Origin: Bradyrhizobium arachidis
Lineage (GTDB): Bacteria; Pseudomonadota; Alphaproteobacteria; Rhizobiales; Xanthobacteraceae
DNA length: 64,000 nucleotides
NCBI RefSeq assembly: GCF_024758505.1
Contig: NZ_CP077970.1
Location: forward strand, 1,240,001-1,304,000
Direction: 5' to 3'
Shown: positions 44,173 to 53,400 of the stretch, one piece after another
Layout: each line of letters opens with the position of its first letter
Numbering within the stretch: position 1 is the first letter of the stretch
Translations under genes and position numbers: made by a program
The notes under the pieces: generated by a model
Told to the model about the DNA's origin: nothing
What the model saw: only the letters and a program-made list of their open reading frames with translations
Database searches by the model: none

Positions 44173-45375
44173 TTATACCTCCTGCGGGTCGCTGCAGCGG
44201 CTTATCAGAAATCTCGTTCGCCAGCGCGCCCAGCGATCCGACCCGGGCACCACCCGATCGTCCATATAGGAGACCACAAAGCGATCGCGCAGCGTCCTGC
44301 CTAGCACTTCCATCGCTTTGGAAAATGGCACCTGCGCGGTTTTTCTGGCCCGCTTCAGTTCGAGCCTAACGGAGCGCAGGAGATCTGGGAACGTGTCTGA
44401 CACTTTGAAGCTGACCGGGCTCATCCCGACATACCAGCCAACCGAGTTCTTCCACCGCGTGGCATTTCGCGTGTGAAAGGGACCGACGCAGTGGAATTTC
44501 TTTTGGTGGCCCAGCGCTTTCCCTGCCAAAGCCAGGCATGCAAACATGCCTGCCGCTGTGTGTCCGCCTTGGGCGCGGCACGCCCGATCGAACCTCAGCG
44601 CGCTGTCCGCGTCAAATAGCCAGGTCCGTCTGGTGTGCTGCACGGCGTCGCCCACTGCACCGAGTGGCACCGGAAAATCTGGCAGTTGACCGCCAGTGGC
44701 CGCAATCAGCTCGCGCCAGTGTCCGATTGCCGGATGCCTGTCGGTCAGATCGCTCACACGGGCGTGCTCGGAGACGGCGTACTCCAGATAGCTGTGTGCC
44801 GGTGCCAGTCGCGGGGCCACTCTGTGAAGCGTTGCGGAGTAAAGTTCCCAGATCTCGTAGGGTACCGAGGCCATTGAGTAGGCGTCCGTGACTGAGTGGT
44901 CGGAGGCGACGACGAGAGTTGTGCATCCGGGCCGGCTGATTGTGACGAAGACATACGGCGGCCAGCTCAGCGGTTTTGTCTCGGCGTCGAACACTTCTTC
45001 TAACATCTGGGCTAGTTCGCCGGGATCGGCGTAGTCACCGAGTTCGACCAGATCGAGTGTTTCCGCGCCCGGGCCAATCGTCGCGAGGTGGATTACCGAG
45101 CCATCCTTGGCGAAGCGGCAGCGTAATGCCTCGTGCCGGTCGACCCAGCCAAGGATCGCCTTGCTCAGAGCGGTCGTATTGACCTCGCCCGACCATTCAA
45201 ACGCGACGCCCAGCCAAGCCGGCTGGCTATTGTCGAAACAGCAAAGGTGCTCCTCCTGAACATGGGACGGCCGACGCGGATCAGGGCGCCAGCTGTCAGT
45301 GCCGGGCACGCGGATGCGCCACAAGGTCAGCCGGCCCGGACACAGCTCGAGGTCCCCGAGCTCGTTGATCTCCAT
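44173..45375 (-). CDS. Condensation-domain acyltransferase-like protein, shortened by an in-frame stop
   Basis: A 400-residue stand-alone condensation (PapA/NRPS C-domain) protein. The catalytic H-x3-D motif is seen as SDHSVTDAYS. An RRTWLFDADSALRFDRACRA segment and a GWYVGMSPVSF-type latch region follow, typical of the second half of the fold. Such proteins join acyl or amino groups through ester or amide bonds. After the TAA at 44173 the same frame continues for 53 codons (VWVSRSHEGICLNFRHPGTT to a TGA at 44014), which looks like the natural C-terminus, so a single Tyr codon has probably become a stop. It lies next to MFS and GMC relics on the same strand. Confidence 0.7.
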   Translation of the reverse strand: MEINELGDLELCPGRLTLWRIRVPGTDSWRPDPRRPSHVQEEHLCCFDNSQPAWLGVAFEWSGEVNTTALSKAILGWVDRHEALRCRFAKDGSVIHLATIGPGAETLDLVELGDYADPGELAQMLEEVFDAETKPLSWPPYVFVTISRPGCTTLVVASDHSVTDAYSMASVPYEIWELYSATLHRVAPRLAPAHSYLEYAVSEHARVSDLTDRHPAIGHWRELIAATGGQLPDFPVPLGAVGDAVQHTRRTWLFDADSALRFDRACRAQGGHTAAGMFACLALAGKALGHQKKFHCVGPFHTRNATRWKNSVGWYVGMSPVSFKVSDTFPDLLRSVRLELKRARKTAQVPFSKAMEVLGRTLRDRFVVSYMDDRVVPGSDRWARWRTRFLISRCSDPQEV

Positions 45376-45377
45376 AC

Positions 45378-45620
45378 GCGCAGTCCTGCCAGCCAGTCCG
45401 TGGTCTCAGATCGCCAGATCCACAGCACGGAGGCCGCGCCCAGCGCGCTGCTGGCCAATAGCGCAGCCCGCAGGCCAGGTCCGGCGCCGACCGCACCGCC
45501 AAGCAGCGCGCCTAGTGGCGCAAGCCCCCACGCCAGGCGTCGGATGCTCGCATTGACGCGGCCCAGCACCCGAGGCGAGCCAGCGGCCGGCCGACTGCGG
45601 AAGCGGACCGAGTTGATTGC
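45378..45620 (-). pseudogene. MFS transporter, C-terminal relic
   Basis: The minus strand reads VLGRVNASIRRLAWGLAPLG, then ALLGGAVGAGPGLRAALLAS and ALGAASVLWIWRS. This matches the last two or three membrane helices of an EfpA/enterobactin-exporter-type MFS permease. The upstream part is missing and the reading phase changes near 45600. Probably the exporter of the cluster that includes the condensation protein. Confidence 0.5.
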
Positions 45621-45746
45621 CAGCGAGGCAGGGAACGGCAGCCGGCCCAGGCATCCGCACGCACCGGCGGTCAATCGGCCCTGCGAGCGATATTTGTGCG
45701 GCAAAATCACTGGGCGGCTCGAGTGAATCTGCGCCGGCCAGCCGGG

Positions 45747-46138
45747 TCACCCCATCCGACGTTCGAACTCCTCGTAGTACGGGCGTAGGCCCGCGTAATC
45801 GATGGGCCAGGCCGGGTCGATGGGGTCAGGGGCTACATGCGCTCGCGCGTTGAAGTCAACGGTGCGATATCGGAAGGCGATCCCAGTGTACAATGTCATT
45901 TCACCGCTGAGCGCCGACACAGTCCACGGGCGCCAGAATGGCGTGAATTTGCCCGTCGGAGAGCGCACGAGGGCGTCGTCGATGCCATTTTGGACTGCGC
46001 CAGCGAGGCGTCGGCGGCCCGCACTCGGCCCGCTTAGAGGACGAGCACTTGGAAACCGTTTCGAGCGATCCCGTGGGCAACGATCGTGCCACTGGCGCCG
46101 CTCCCGACCACACATACGTCAACGGCGTTGGACGTCAT
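45747..46138 (-). pseudogene. GMC-family oxidoreductase, N-terminal relic
   Basis: The minus strand begins MTSNAVDVCVVGSGASGTIV and AHGIARNGFQVLVL, the FAD-binding GxGxxG start of a GMC oxidoreductase. A stop (TAA in place of a Glu codon) and a frameshift follow at about 46036. The sequence resumes as SPTGKFTPFWRPWTVSALSG, then FRYRTVDFNARAHVA and YAGLRPYYEEFERRMG, where it is cut. Only about 130 of more than 500 residues remain. Confidence 0.7.
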
Positions 46139-46709
46139 TGCCCCACCTGTGGCAAGGGACGTCGGCCATGCACCATGGCGCCGCGCTCTTAAACGGCCAG
46201 GTCAAGACGGCTAATGAGAACTGTCAGTGCCAGTGTTGAACGTACGCCCAGTGAAACCGTCGCGAGCTACTTTGAAATTCGTACAATATGACGCACCGTA
46301 AGATTCAAGTCCTTTGAGCGGGCTGTCGCATGAATACGTTTCAAGATCCGCTGAAGCAGCGAGACATGAAGGATAAGACCGGTATCTTCAAAGCATCTGG
46401 CGATACGTGTGGTGGTGGAGTAGCCCAGCGTGCGATTTGTCGAGGAGAAGGGCGGTTCTGCTCCCGAAAGCTCAGGCCACCACTCAGAGAGGCCGACTCT
46501 GGGTTCCAAAGCGCTTTCCTCTTCAGTCCGTCGTCGTAAGAACTTGTCATAGGACAACGCGACTACCCTCGTGTCATCGAGGAGACGATAGAGCTTGCCA
46601 CCGCTTCGAGCTGTTTCGTGTGCTCACCACAACACAGGAGCGGTCAAGGAAAGCCGATGCAGAACTTTTCCGTCATACTGTCTTTGCTCAGCACGAGGCG
46701 GGCATCGGC
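46139..46709. other. Gap with no supported gene
   Basis: Frames on both strands without recognisable products. A 28-base segment at 46281-46308 is repeated with three changes at 50672-50699. Confidence 0.4.
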
Positions 46710-47936
46710 ATGGTGTCTCAGCAGCCAGATGAGAAACTTGTTTTCGTTTCGAATCGTGTTTCAACCATCGATCCCAACAAACCCAAGGCGGGTGGTCTTG
46801 CCGCGGCCCTTGAGCCCGTCGTTGAACGCTCTGGCGCCGTTTGGATGGGGTCCTCGGGGACGCTAAGCGAGGGCGGTGAGCAGCTAAATGCTCTTGAGCA
46901 GCACGGCAGGGGTCAAGTTGCAAAGATAGATCTACCGGCCGCCCACTATGCTGGCTTCTATTATGGATTTGCAAATTCCACTCACTGGCCGGCATTTCAC
47001 TCGCTGACCGAGGGGATGTCTCCTGCTTCGGAGGAGCATTACAAAAGCTATTGCGAGATCAACCGCGCCATGGCGCGCGCTGTCACGGCTTAAGAACCGA
47101 GGCGCGATTTGGGTGCATGATTATCATTTTCTTCCTCTCGGCAATGAGCTGCGCGCGCTCTCGATTCAGCAACCGATCGGCTTTTTCCTGCATACGCCAT
47201 GGCCGAAGCCTGATGTGATGGAGCAGGTACGTCATCATCGCGAACTAATGGAATCGATGCTGGCGTACGATCTAGTCGGCTTTCAGACCCGCTGGGATCT
47301 GGATAATTTCCTCTCTTGCCTGCGATCGCATCTAGGGCTGGAGAGCAAGAACGATGTTGTGATCTCGGCTCGCGGCCTGACGCGGTGCCAAACCTTTCCG
47401 ATTGGTATCGATCCGAAGCAGTTCGCAGAATATGCCGTGGAATCGCTCGCGACGCATCGAAAGGAGATCTCGTCGATGCAGAACAAACTCGATGGCACGA
47501 AGCTAGCAATCGGCGTGGATCGCCTCGACTATACTAAGGGTATCGACAATCGGATCAAAACTCTCGATCAGGTGTTGGCAGACAAGCCGCGCAGCATCTC
47601 GCTGTTGCAGATTGGGACGTCTTCGCGCGCCGACATTCCAGCATACAGTGAATATCAGCGCGATATCGACAACCTCGTCGGCGACGTCAATCGTAGGCAT
47701 GGAACGGACGACGGATTGAAGCCAATTCTCTATGAGAAGAATCATTTCTCGCAGATGCAACTCGCGGGCCTTTATCGCACAGCGGATGTTGGTCTGGTGA
47801 CGCCGTTGCGTGACGGCATGAACCTGGTGGCGAAAGAATATGTTGCTGCGCAAGATTCGAACAACCCGGGCGTGCTGGTCTTATCGAAGTTCGCGGGGGC
47901 GGCAGCAGAACTCAACGAAAATGAGGCGCTGCACAT
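46710..47936 (+). pseudogene. otsA: Trehalose-6-phosphate synthase OtsA, frameshifted and truncated
   Basis: OtsA makes trehalose-6-phosphate from UDP-glucose and glucose-6-phosphate. The N-terminal frame (from ATG 46710) has LVFVSNRVSTIDPNKPKAGG with the GG loop and stops at 47093 after AMARAVTA. The next frame, shifted by one, has GAIWVHDYHFLPLGNELRAL, then IGFFLHTPWP, AIGVDRLDYTKGIDNRI with the RLDYTKG motif, and [20 protein letters not shown]. At about 47936, after LNENEA, similarity ends and the last 100 or so residues are absent. Both a frameshift and a C-terminal loss make it non-functional unless rescued. Confidence 0.85.
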
Positions 47937-48482
47937 ATCTCGGCTTCGGTTGGATCAACGAGGCGCAAATGCCCACCTATGCGACCCCGGAGGAGTTGAA
48001 TGTCGCGGTGAAGCATGTACAGGATACGCGCTGGGTCGTCCCTTCGTAGGGCGTGCAGACCAGAGGCGAGGCGGCCCCGATTGATCAACTAGGGGCCATT
48101 TCAGTAAGCCGCGTACCTGTAAACTCGGCGGTGCGTTGCGACGAAGGCAATGTCCGCTTTGCCCCCGTAGCGACCAAGTCCCTGCGGCAGCAAACCTGTC
48201 GGCCGGCCGGAGTAGGTGGTCGGCGGGATTTGCCTTTCGAGCGAGAACTCACAGAACAACGCAGCTTGTTCGATTTGCCGATGCCCTATCATGATCCTCA
48301 GCCCTGCCAATTAGACAGACTGAATCGTTGTTATCTCCGCGTCGCATCCGCCGTCCTTTTTCAACAGAATAGGCCAACAGCCGAAGTCAGCTTTCATCAA
48401 ACATGCCGTGATCTCGGAGCGAGCATTATGCGCGACATAGGCCAGCGCAAGCGCAGGTCTCTCTGAAGAGCCAGATCATCCT
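47937..48482. other. Gap after otsA relic
   Basis: A short frame reads [20 protein letters not shown] up to 48049, perhaps a fragment of another gene. The rest shows nothing I can support. Confidence 0.35.
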
Positions 48483-49229
48483 TCAACGTGACCCGGAACT
48501 TAAAATGAAGCGCCGGTCCCGCTTCTGGACGGGACGGGCATTCATGGGGAAGACCTTGCCGAAGCCTGCGATGTCGGTCTCACCCACCTCAATCGGATTG
48601 GCGAGGACGATCCAATCGACTGTCTCGCTACACGGCGGCGTCGTCAGTGATCCCGCATAGTGGTAATATGCTCGTTGCGCCGGCAACAGTTGGCTGGGGT
48701 CGATTGCTGGATCAGCTGGAACGGCTCGACCCTCGTCTGACGGCATAGCCGCGACAATTTTTTTGAAGACTGCGTTCGGCTTTCCAGCGACCATAAGCAC
48801 ACCAACGACGGCCAGCCCGTCGGCATCGGCGTGAACGAAATGTGCTTCCATCGCGAAGCGCTTACCTTCGACAAGGTGCTCGCTCGGATGATGGAAGTGG
48901 AACTGCTTCAGCGCATAGCCGCGGTCGCCCAAGTGGAGCGTGTCGCCTTCAGCAAGATCAAGCTGAATGGTATGGCCATTGTTGACGATCCTATCCGGCC
49001 GCTTGGCCCAACTCATCTTAAGCGGCGGCTGCGGGGCAGTAATGGTGCCGGTTATATCGATGGGTGACTGCTGGCCGCCGATCGCGCACGCGGCGTCGGC
49101 GGCATCCAGACCGCCCCATTTGTCGGGCCCGGTCTCTCCCTCGTAACTCCAACGATGCTCCGCCGCGGACGCGCACAGGGGACACAGCGCGAAACCGGCG
49201 AAAAACCCTAGAGCTTGCCGACGATCCAT
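48483..49229 (-). CDS. cah: Alpha-class carbonic anhydrase, periplasmic
   Basis: A 248-residue alpha-carbonic anhydrase that interconverts CO2 and bicarbonate. Zinc ligands are H111, H113 and H130 (FHFHHPSEH and MEAHFVH). Other landmarks are the QSPIDI near residue 54 and SLTTPPCSETVDWIVL near the C-terminus. The N-terminus MDRRQALGFFAGFALCPLCA is a signal peptide with an RR pair that may use Tat. Length is normal. A homologous gene is known on the Mesorhizobium loti symbiosis island. The start is the first ATG of the frame and lies after GGAGACAG. Confidence 0.9.
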   Translation of the reverse strand: MDRRQALGFFAGFALCPLCASAAEHRWSYEGETGPDKWGGLDAADAACAIGGQQSPIDITGTITAPQPPLKMSWAKRPDRIVNNGHTIQLDLAEGDTLHLGDRGYALKQFHFHHPSEHLVEGKRFAMEAHFVHADADGLAVVGVLMVAGKPNAVFKKIVAAMPSDEGRAVPADPAIDPSQLLPAQRAYYHYAGSLTTPPCSETVDWIVLANPIEVGETDIAGFGKVFPMNARPVQKRDRRFILSSGSR

Positions 49230-49379
49230 GACTGTCTCCCTGTGGTGCGGCCACGGTTCGATGTTTCAACAAAGGACTCACGCGCCGCCGGAACCTTGAT
49301 CAATCGTGAGCTCAGGAACGGTGCACCCCGAGCTTTCGCACGGTTCGTGCTGATGAAGAGGGCGTCAACCTCTCACAAA

Positions 49380-50246
49380 TCAGCGTGCCGACGCTACTGG
49401 TTGGGCGAATTCACAGGTCCGGCAAAGCAGAAAGCCGTCCCTTCCATTCATTCGATCGACAATTTCGCAAAACGTCGGTCCTTTGAAGAGATCTTGATAT
49501 TCATCGCGAAGAAGATTGCCCAAGACGTGACGTCGCTCAAAATCCATGCAGCACAGCGTGACGTCGCCGTTTGGGAGAAGAACATTACGATGTTCTCGTT
49601 CATCAGGACATGTTAATACTCCGACGATCGGCTGTCGTGCCTGAACGAGTTTTGGATCGACGCTTCCACCCCTGCTGCTCAGCGGACGCGAGCGAACCAG
49701 CGCTTCCTCGGGGATTATCTCGACAAGCTCGGGATGGACTTCACCCATGACGATGAATAGCATTGGTGAAATGCCTGCGTCGACCAATTGACGTAGCAAT
49801 TCGACATATTTGCGCCTGACTAGGCGACTGTTCATGTAGGTGCCGTCATCAAAAACGTGCACCAGGAAAAGCCGGAATTTCAGCGCTTGCAAGCGTCGTA
49901 GATTCCGCTCTTTCATTCCTACGAGTGTCGTGGAAATCCGAATATTATGGCCGGCTTCGTAAGCGTGCTCAACCATTTCGGTGCAAGCCGGATTGAGCCA
50001 GGCCTCTGAGTACCCGGAAAAGCTGATATCGACAGCCGTTGGTACGCGCGCCAAGCATTTCTTGAAATCTTCGAGACGAAGATGCTTTGCATGAGATACG
50101 ACCCTTTGCCGCTCGGCAAATTTGTCCTGCGGACAATAAGAACATCCGACGACGCAGCCCGTTGTCGTAGTTATCTCCAAAACCCTTTCGCCGGGAGGGA
50201 CCGCGCCGCGCAAGTCCTGTAAATTCGTCGAGTGTGAATCAACCAT
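49380..50246 (-). CDS. Radical SAM protein with SPASM-like C-terminus
   Basis: A 288-residue radical SAM enzyme. The 4Fe-4S cluster motif is C31-V-V-G-C35-S-Y-C38. A beta-barrel strand pattern follows with VDISFSGYSEAWLNPACTEM (the GGE-like motif altered to GYSE). The C-terminus has DVTLCCMDFERRHVLGNLLR and FLLCRTCEFA, the spaced cysteines of a SPASM or twitch auxiliary cluster. Such enzymes modify peptides, sugars or cofactors. The start at 50246 follows GGAG; the frame is open to 50276. A small ORF lies about 120 bases upstream on the same strand. The substrate is unknown. Confidence 0.85.
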   Translation of the reverse strand: MVDSHSTNLQDLRGAVPPGERVLEITTTTGCVVGCSYCPQDKFAERQRVVSHAKHLRLEDFKKCLARVPTAVDISFSGYSEAWLNPACTEMVEHAYEAGHNIRISTTLVGMKERNLRRLQALKFRLFLVHVFDDGTYMNSRLVRRKYVELLRQLVDAGISPMLFIVMGEVHPELVEIIPEEALVRSRPLSSRGGSVDPKLVQARQPIVGVLTCPDEREHRNVLLPNGDVTLCCMDFERRHVLGNLLRDEYQDLFKGPTFCEIVDRMNGRDGFLLCRTCEFAQPVASAR

Positions 50247-50363
50247 CTGCAGGGTTCTCCCGAATGTCCGGCACAAAGAGCGTCCCCGCGCAGCCGACTG
50301 GCGGCCTTCATGAGGGCTTACTCATGCATGAGTTCGGATGACTGGGCGATAAAGGCGACATAG

Positions 50364-50552
50364 CTAGGGCCGAAACGCAGTTGGATCGAGGTTATCCCAC
50401 GTTGTAGGGCTTTCTCCCGCTGCAACGAGCTGAAATCTTGGCAGGGGTGCGATGCCGAAAGTAAGTGCGCCGAGCCCGGGAGCAAACTCATTGCCGGGTT
50501 TTGCGAGTTCGGTAACCGCGGCGCAACATCCGAGCCCGAGGGCAGTGGTCAT
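50364..50552 (-). CDS. Small ORF upstream of the radical SAM gene
   Basis: A 62-residue frame starting MTTALGLGCCAAVTELAKPG and ending TWDNLDPTAFRP, with GAGAGAAG about 4 bases before the ATG. A one-base shift at the stop would extend it by PSYVAFIAQSSELMHE, which also looks protein-like, so the gene may be frameshifted. Its size, strand and position before a radical SAM-SPASM gene are those of a RiPP precursor peptide, but no known leader motif is recognised. Confidence 0.4.
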   Translation of the reverse strand: MTTALGLGCCAAVTELAKPGNEFAPGLGALTFGIAPLPRFQLVAAGESPTTWDNLDPTAFRP

Positions 50553-51210
50553 TCTTCTCTCACCTCTTGCAACAGACATTGGCCATGCCATTGGCGGCGG
50601 TGCATTTATTGGGCAGTCAATCCGGTTCCGAGGACGCAACCAGCGTTGGGGCGTTTGATACGATCAAGACAGTACAATATGACGCTACGTACGATTCAAT
50701 CTCTCTCGAAAACGAGCGGAACGGAAAGAGCACATGGTCAACTAACGCGAACTGCTTCGCCGTCGTGTGGCGCTCTCTAACGATCAATGCCTAGTGTGCC
50801 TGATCACATCTTCTGGACTGAAGCTCAAGCCCCGGTGCAGAACGAGGCGATCCTTGACGTGTGAAGATTTCATCCAAAAAGCTTATCAGCCGGTCGTAAT
50901 TGCACAGCTCGCTCGCATCACTAGGCGCTTCAGCTCCCACCAACTTGCTCGCTGAGAAAGGGCTAATATGCACTTCAAATCGGTGCGACAAACGCGCGTT
51001 TTTTTTCCTCTTTTCCTTCTATCCACGATCCAACCCGAACCCTGTTTTACGGAGGCGCCATCGCCTGTCCTTGCAGGCACCTATTCTTGTAAGCACCTAT
51101 TGAGGCTTGAGGGATCGCCTGCAAGGGCGGCCATCACCGCGGTCGCGCTCACTACCTGAAACGTTACCGGGCCCGTCTTCGTCATGTTCCCTAAGCTGGG
51201 CAACGCCTGC
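50553..51210. other. Gap with no supported gene
   Basis: Short overlapping frames only. Contains the second copy (50672-50699) of a 28-base repeat found at 46281. Confidence 0.4.
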
Positions 51211-51247
51211 CCGTCAGCTTCTCATCAGCTTGTCAAAATATCATTCA
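51211..51247 (+). promoter_or_regulatory. tts box upstream of nopT
   Basis: GTCAGCTTCTCATCAGCT at 51213-51230 agrees with the TtsI-binding tts box core (GTCAGCTTNTCGAAAGCT) at about 15 of 18 positions, and lies 101 bases before the nopT start. Confidence 0.75.
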
Positions 51248-51313
51248 CAATAGGGCCCAAGCAGCCCGAACGCACTGCGAAGAGACCCACGTTGAAGAGA
51301 AGCGAGAGCCGCC

Positions 51314-52228
51314 GTGTATAATCGAATCATTGAATCCACACGTCCTAACCAAGCTCACGAGCCGAGCCAGTCGGTGGACAGCGACAACTTTCGGCAAATA
51401 CTTGCGGGCATGTCGTCCCGATCCGTGCCAGATCACCATGCGAGTTCGCCTTCGGCGCTAACAGGGGCGAACTCGCTCGTTTCCCAACCTCCTATCGTTG
51501 AGTTTGAAAGGCTTTCCTTTGGGAGAAACAGGCAAAATCTCACGTCGCGGAGGAGGCTGCCACCTGGGGAGTTGCCCGACAAAATGGGGTGCTGCGTCAG
51601 CACGCCACAGACCACCGATCCTCACAATCCCAGTACATCCTCTCCGGCGAGGTGGAGCACCTCCCTGTTCGAATACAGGACGGCCGAATTGAATGACGCA
51701 AATGTAGACGGCATCTGCGTCGGGTTGACGGCGGAGTGGTTCTGCATTCTCAACAGCAGCTCGTCGGACCGAATGAGTGCGCTAACACCTGGATCACAAA
51801 GGCACGCCTCAGCGGCTGAGCGGCAGGAGCAGTATCAGGATCACAAGGATTACTTGCGAAGGGAGGGAGCAGGAGCTTCTCAGGCAGACCTTGAGGCACA
51901 AAACAGGGTGTTGCGGGAAGCAGGCTTGGCGCCATCCGGAAAAGAAAAGGTATACGAATTCGGCGACTCTTCGAGCCTCTCGCGCATGGTGGGGAAAATC
52001 ACCGACGATGGATCGAAATATTTGCTCAGTTTGTATTTCGCCGAAGGTGGCTCACACGTAGTTGCAACGTCGGCGTTGAATGGAAGTACTACACTTTTCG
52101 ATCCTAACTATGGAGAACTTACTGCTCATCGAGGGGAGATGGAAGGATTGTTGCAAAGCCTCGCCAATCGTTACAGGAACCCCAACGGGCAGAATTTGAC
52201 GACAATCACCACACAAAAGATATACTGA
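51314..52228 (+). CDS. nopT: NopT, type III effector cysteine protease (YopT/AvrPphB family, C58)
   Basis: A 304-residue protein that closely follows rhizobial NopT. The catalytic triad is C135 (GICVGLTAEW), H248 (EGGSHVVATS) and D263 (LFDPNYGE). Upstream lies the self-cleavage site DKM (residues 89-91), which exposes G92-C93-C94 for myristoylation and palmitoylation in the plant cell. Self-cut proteases of this family act inside host cells on kinases or membrane proteins. The GTG at 51314 matches the known NopT start (MYxRI). A tts box lies 101 bases upstream, so expression should need flavonoid-induced TtsI. All catalytic residues are intact. Confidence 0.95.
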   Translation: MYNRIIESTRPNQAHEPSQSVDSDNFRQILAGMSSRSVPDHHASSPSALTGANSLVSQPPIVEFERLSFGRNRQNLTSRRRLPPGELPDKMGCCVSTPQTTDPHNPSTSSPARWSTSLFEYRTAELNDANVDGICVGLTAEWFCILNSSSSDRMSALTPGSQRHASAAERQEQYQDHKDYLRREGAGASQADLEAQNRVLREAGLAPSGKEKVYEFGDSSSLSRMVGKITDDGSKYLLSLYFAEGGSHVVATSALNGSTTLFDPNYGELTAHRGEMEGLLQSLANRYRNPNGQNLTTITTQKIY

Positions 52229-52349
52229 GCCGGGCCTGCACTCGGAGGACGACTGGCGTTCTATCAAGGCCAGCAAGAATGCGGGATCCATTCCCCCGTG
52301 TGCAGCACAGAGCGCGGGGTCAGCTAGGTCGATTGAGAAAATAGAGGTT

Positions 52350-52382
52350 AGGCCACCTGCGAGTTAAGCTCGGAGGTGGCCT
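52350..52382 (+). terminator. Hairpin downstream of nopT
   Basis: AGGCCACCT (52350-52358) pairs perfectly with AGGTGGCCT (52374-52382) around a 15-base loop. There is no T-run after it, so termination is uncertain. Confidence 0.4.
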
Positions 52383-52402
52383 GTTGGCCGCAAAGGATCA
52401 AG

Positions 52403-52689
52403 CTAGAAAAGCTGATCGTCGAGTTCCAAAACAATGGGCCCGTCGAAGTCTGGCACATAGCCCTTGTAATTTACATTGTGGCCGAGCCGACGGCCGCTTC
52501 GAAGCGCTATTCGATTGTCCAGAGATATCATACTAGGGACGCTAGAACTTAAGAAGCTGACGAGCCTCAGCTCGATATTTGGCTCGGCATTGATGAGGTC
52601 ATAACTGGAAGGAATGCTAACGCCGAGAACCGGACGGTGATGTCCTGTGCGCCTACCGAGTTGCGATGCTCGGAGCTATCTAGCTTCAT
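52403..52689 (-). pseudogene. Unrecognised gene fragment
   Basis: Two overlapping minus-strand phases: MKLDSSEHRNSVGAQDITVR (from 52689), then one shifted frame reading PVLGVSIPSSYDLINAEPNI, RLVSFLSSSVPSM and GHNVNYKGYVPDFDGPIVLE to a stop at 52403. The second part looks like real protein. No family recognised. Confidence 0.3.
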
Positions 52690-53369
52690 GGTGCGAGCGG
52701 TGCGGAGTGCGGACGAGCCGCCACCAGCCGAATGACCGAGGTTACCACAACTGCCGTCCCGCTGGACATCGCCGGCCGGTTGAGCACTGGGCCAGAAAAT
52801 CGGAGAAGATCACGCCTCGTTCGGCTGCTCTCAATCGAACGGTGTACCTTGGACCCAGATGCCCCTAAAGAACTATGGCGAACTTACGCGCAATAGCGAC
52901 CTTTGCCTTCCCCGCCAATCCGCTTGGGAAGCTTCATTCCCCAGGCTTTAAGAGAAGAGTTTCTTTGTTCGATAGGCAGCCGTCGGCTCGAACAGGTACG
53001 TTCGGAAGCCTATTGCCGTAGCATGATATCCTGCCATTGATGTCCGTTTCGCCGGATTGGGTGCACCCAGATATTAAGATCAAGATAGGCGACCTACAGT
53101 CGATGCCGATCGGAAGCGGGACGAGTGATCGATCGTATGGCGGAAAGTCAACACCGTCACCACGCCGATGCCATGAATGGTCATAAGGCGACGTGTTGTC
53201 TCATCTGACGCTTCTCGCAGCCCCTAGCGCCGAATAACGTCCATGCGCGTCGTTTGGCAGGTGCCGTGTCGTTAATCGTGCAATTTTCTCATTAATACTC
53301 CCTTCAACTAAGGCATCTTGATATCCGGCAAGCGGCATCGAAAGCCTGGCGCTTGCGATGTTCGATCCT
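52690..53369. other. Gap with no supported gene
   Basis: No recognisable coding. A TGACGCTTCTCGCAGCC stretch at about 53209 resembles part of a tts box but no gene follows on that strand. Confidence 0.4.
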
Positions 53370-53372
53370 TTT

Positions 53373-53400
53373 AAAAAAGAGACCTGCGGCCCCCGGGCCG
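53373..53400 (-). terminator. Terminator of the second SKWP gene
   Basis: Immediately after the stop codon, on the minus strand, CGGCCC-GG-GGGCCG forms a GC-rich hairpin, followed after eight bases by a run of six T. Confidence 0.6.

Noticed and set aside
52540..52559. GTCAGCTTCTTAAGTTCT on the minus strand, similar to a tts box
   Set aside because: It lies inside the coding-looking fragment at 52403-52689 and no start codon or gene follows at the usual 87-101 bases.
53203..53225. TGACGCTTCTCGCAGCC, a partial tts-like sequence on the plus strand
   Set aside because: The GTCAG part is altered and only sequence antisense to the SKWP gene lies downstream.
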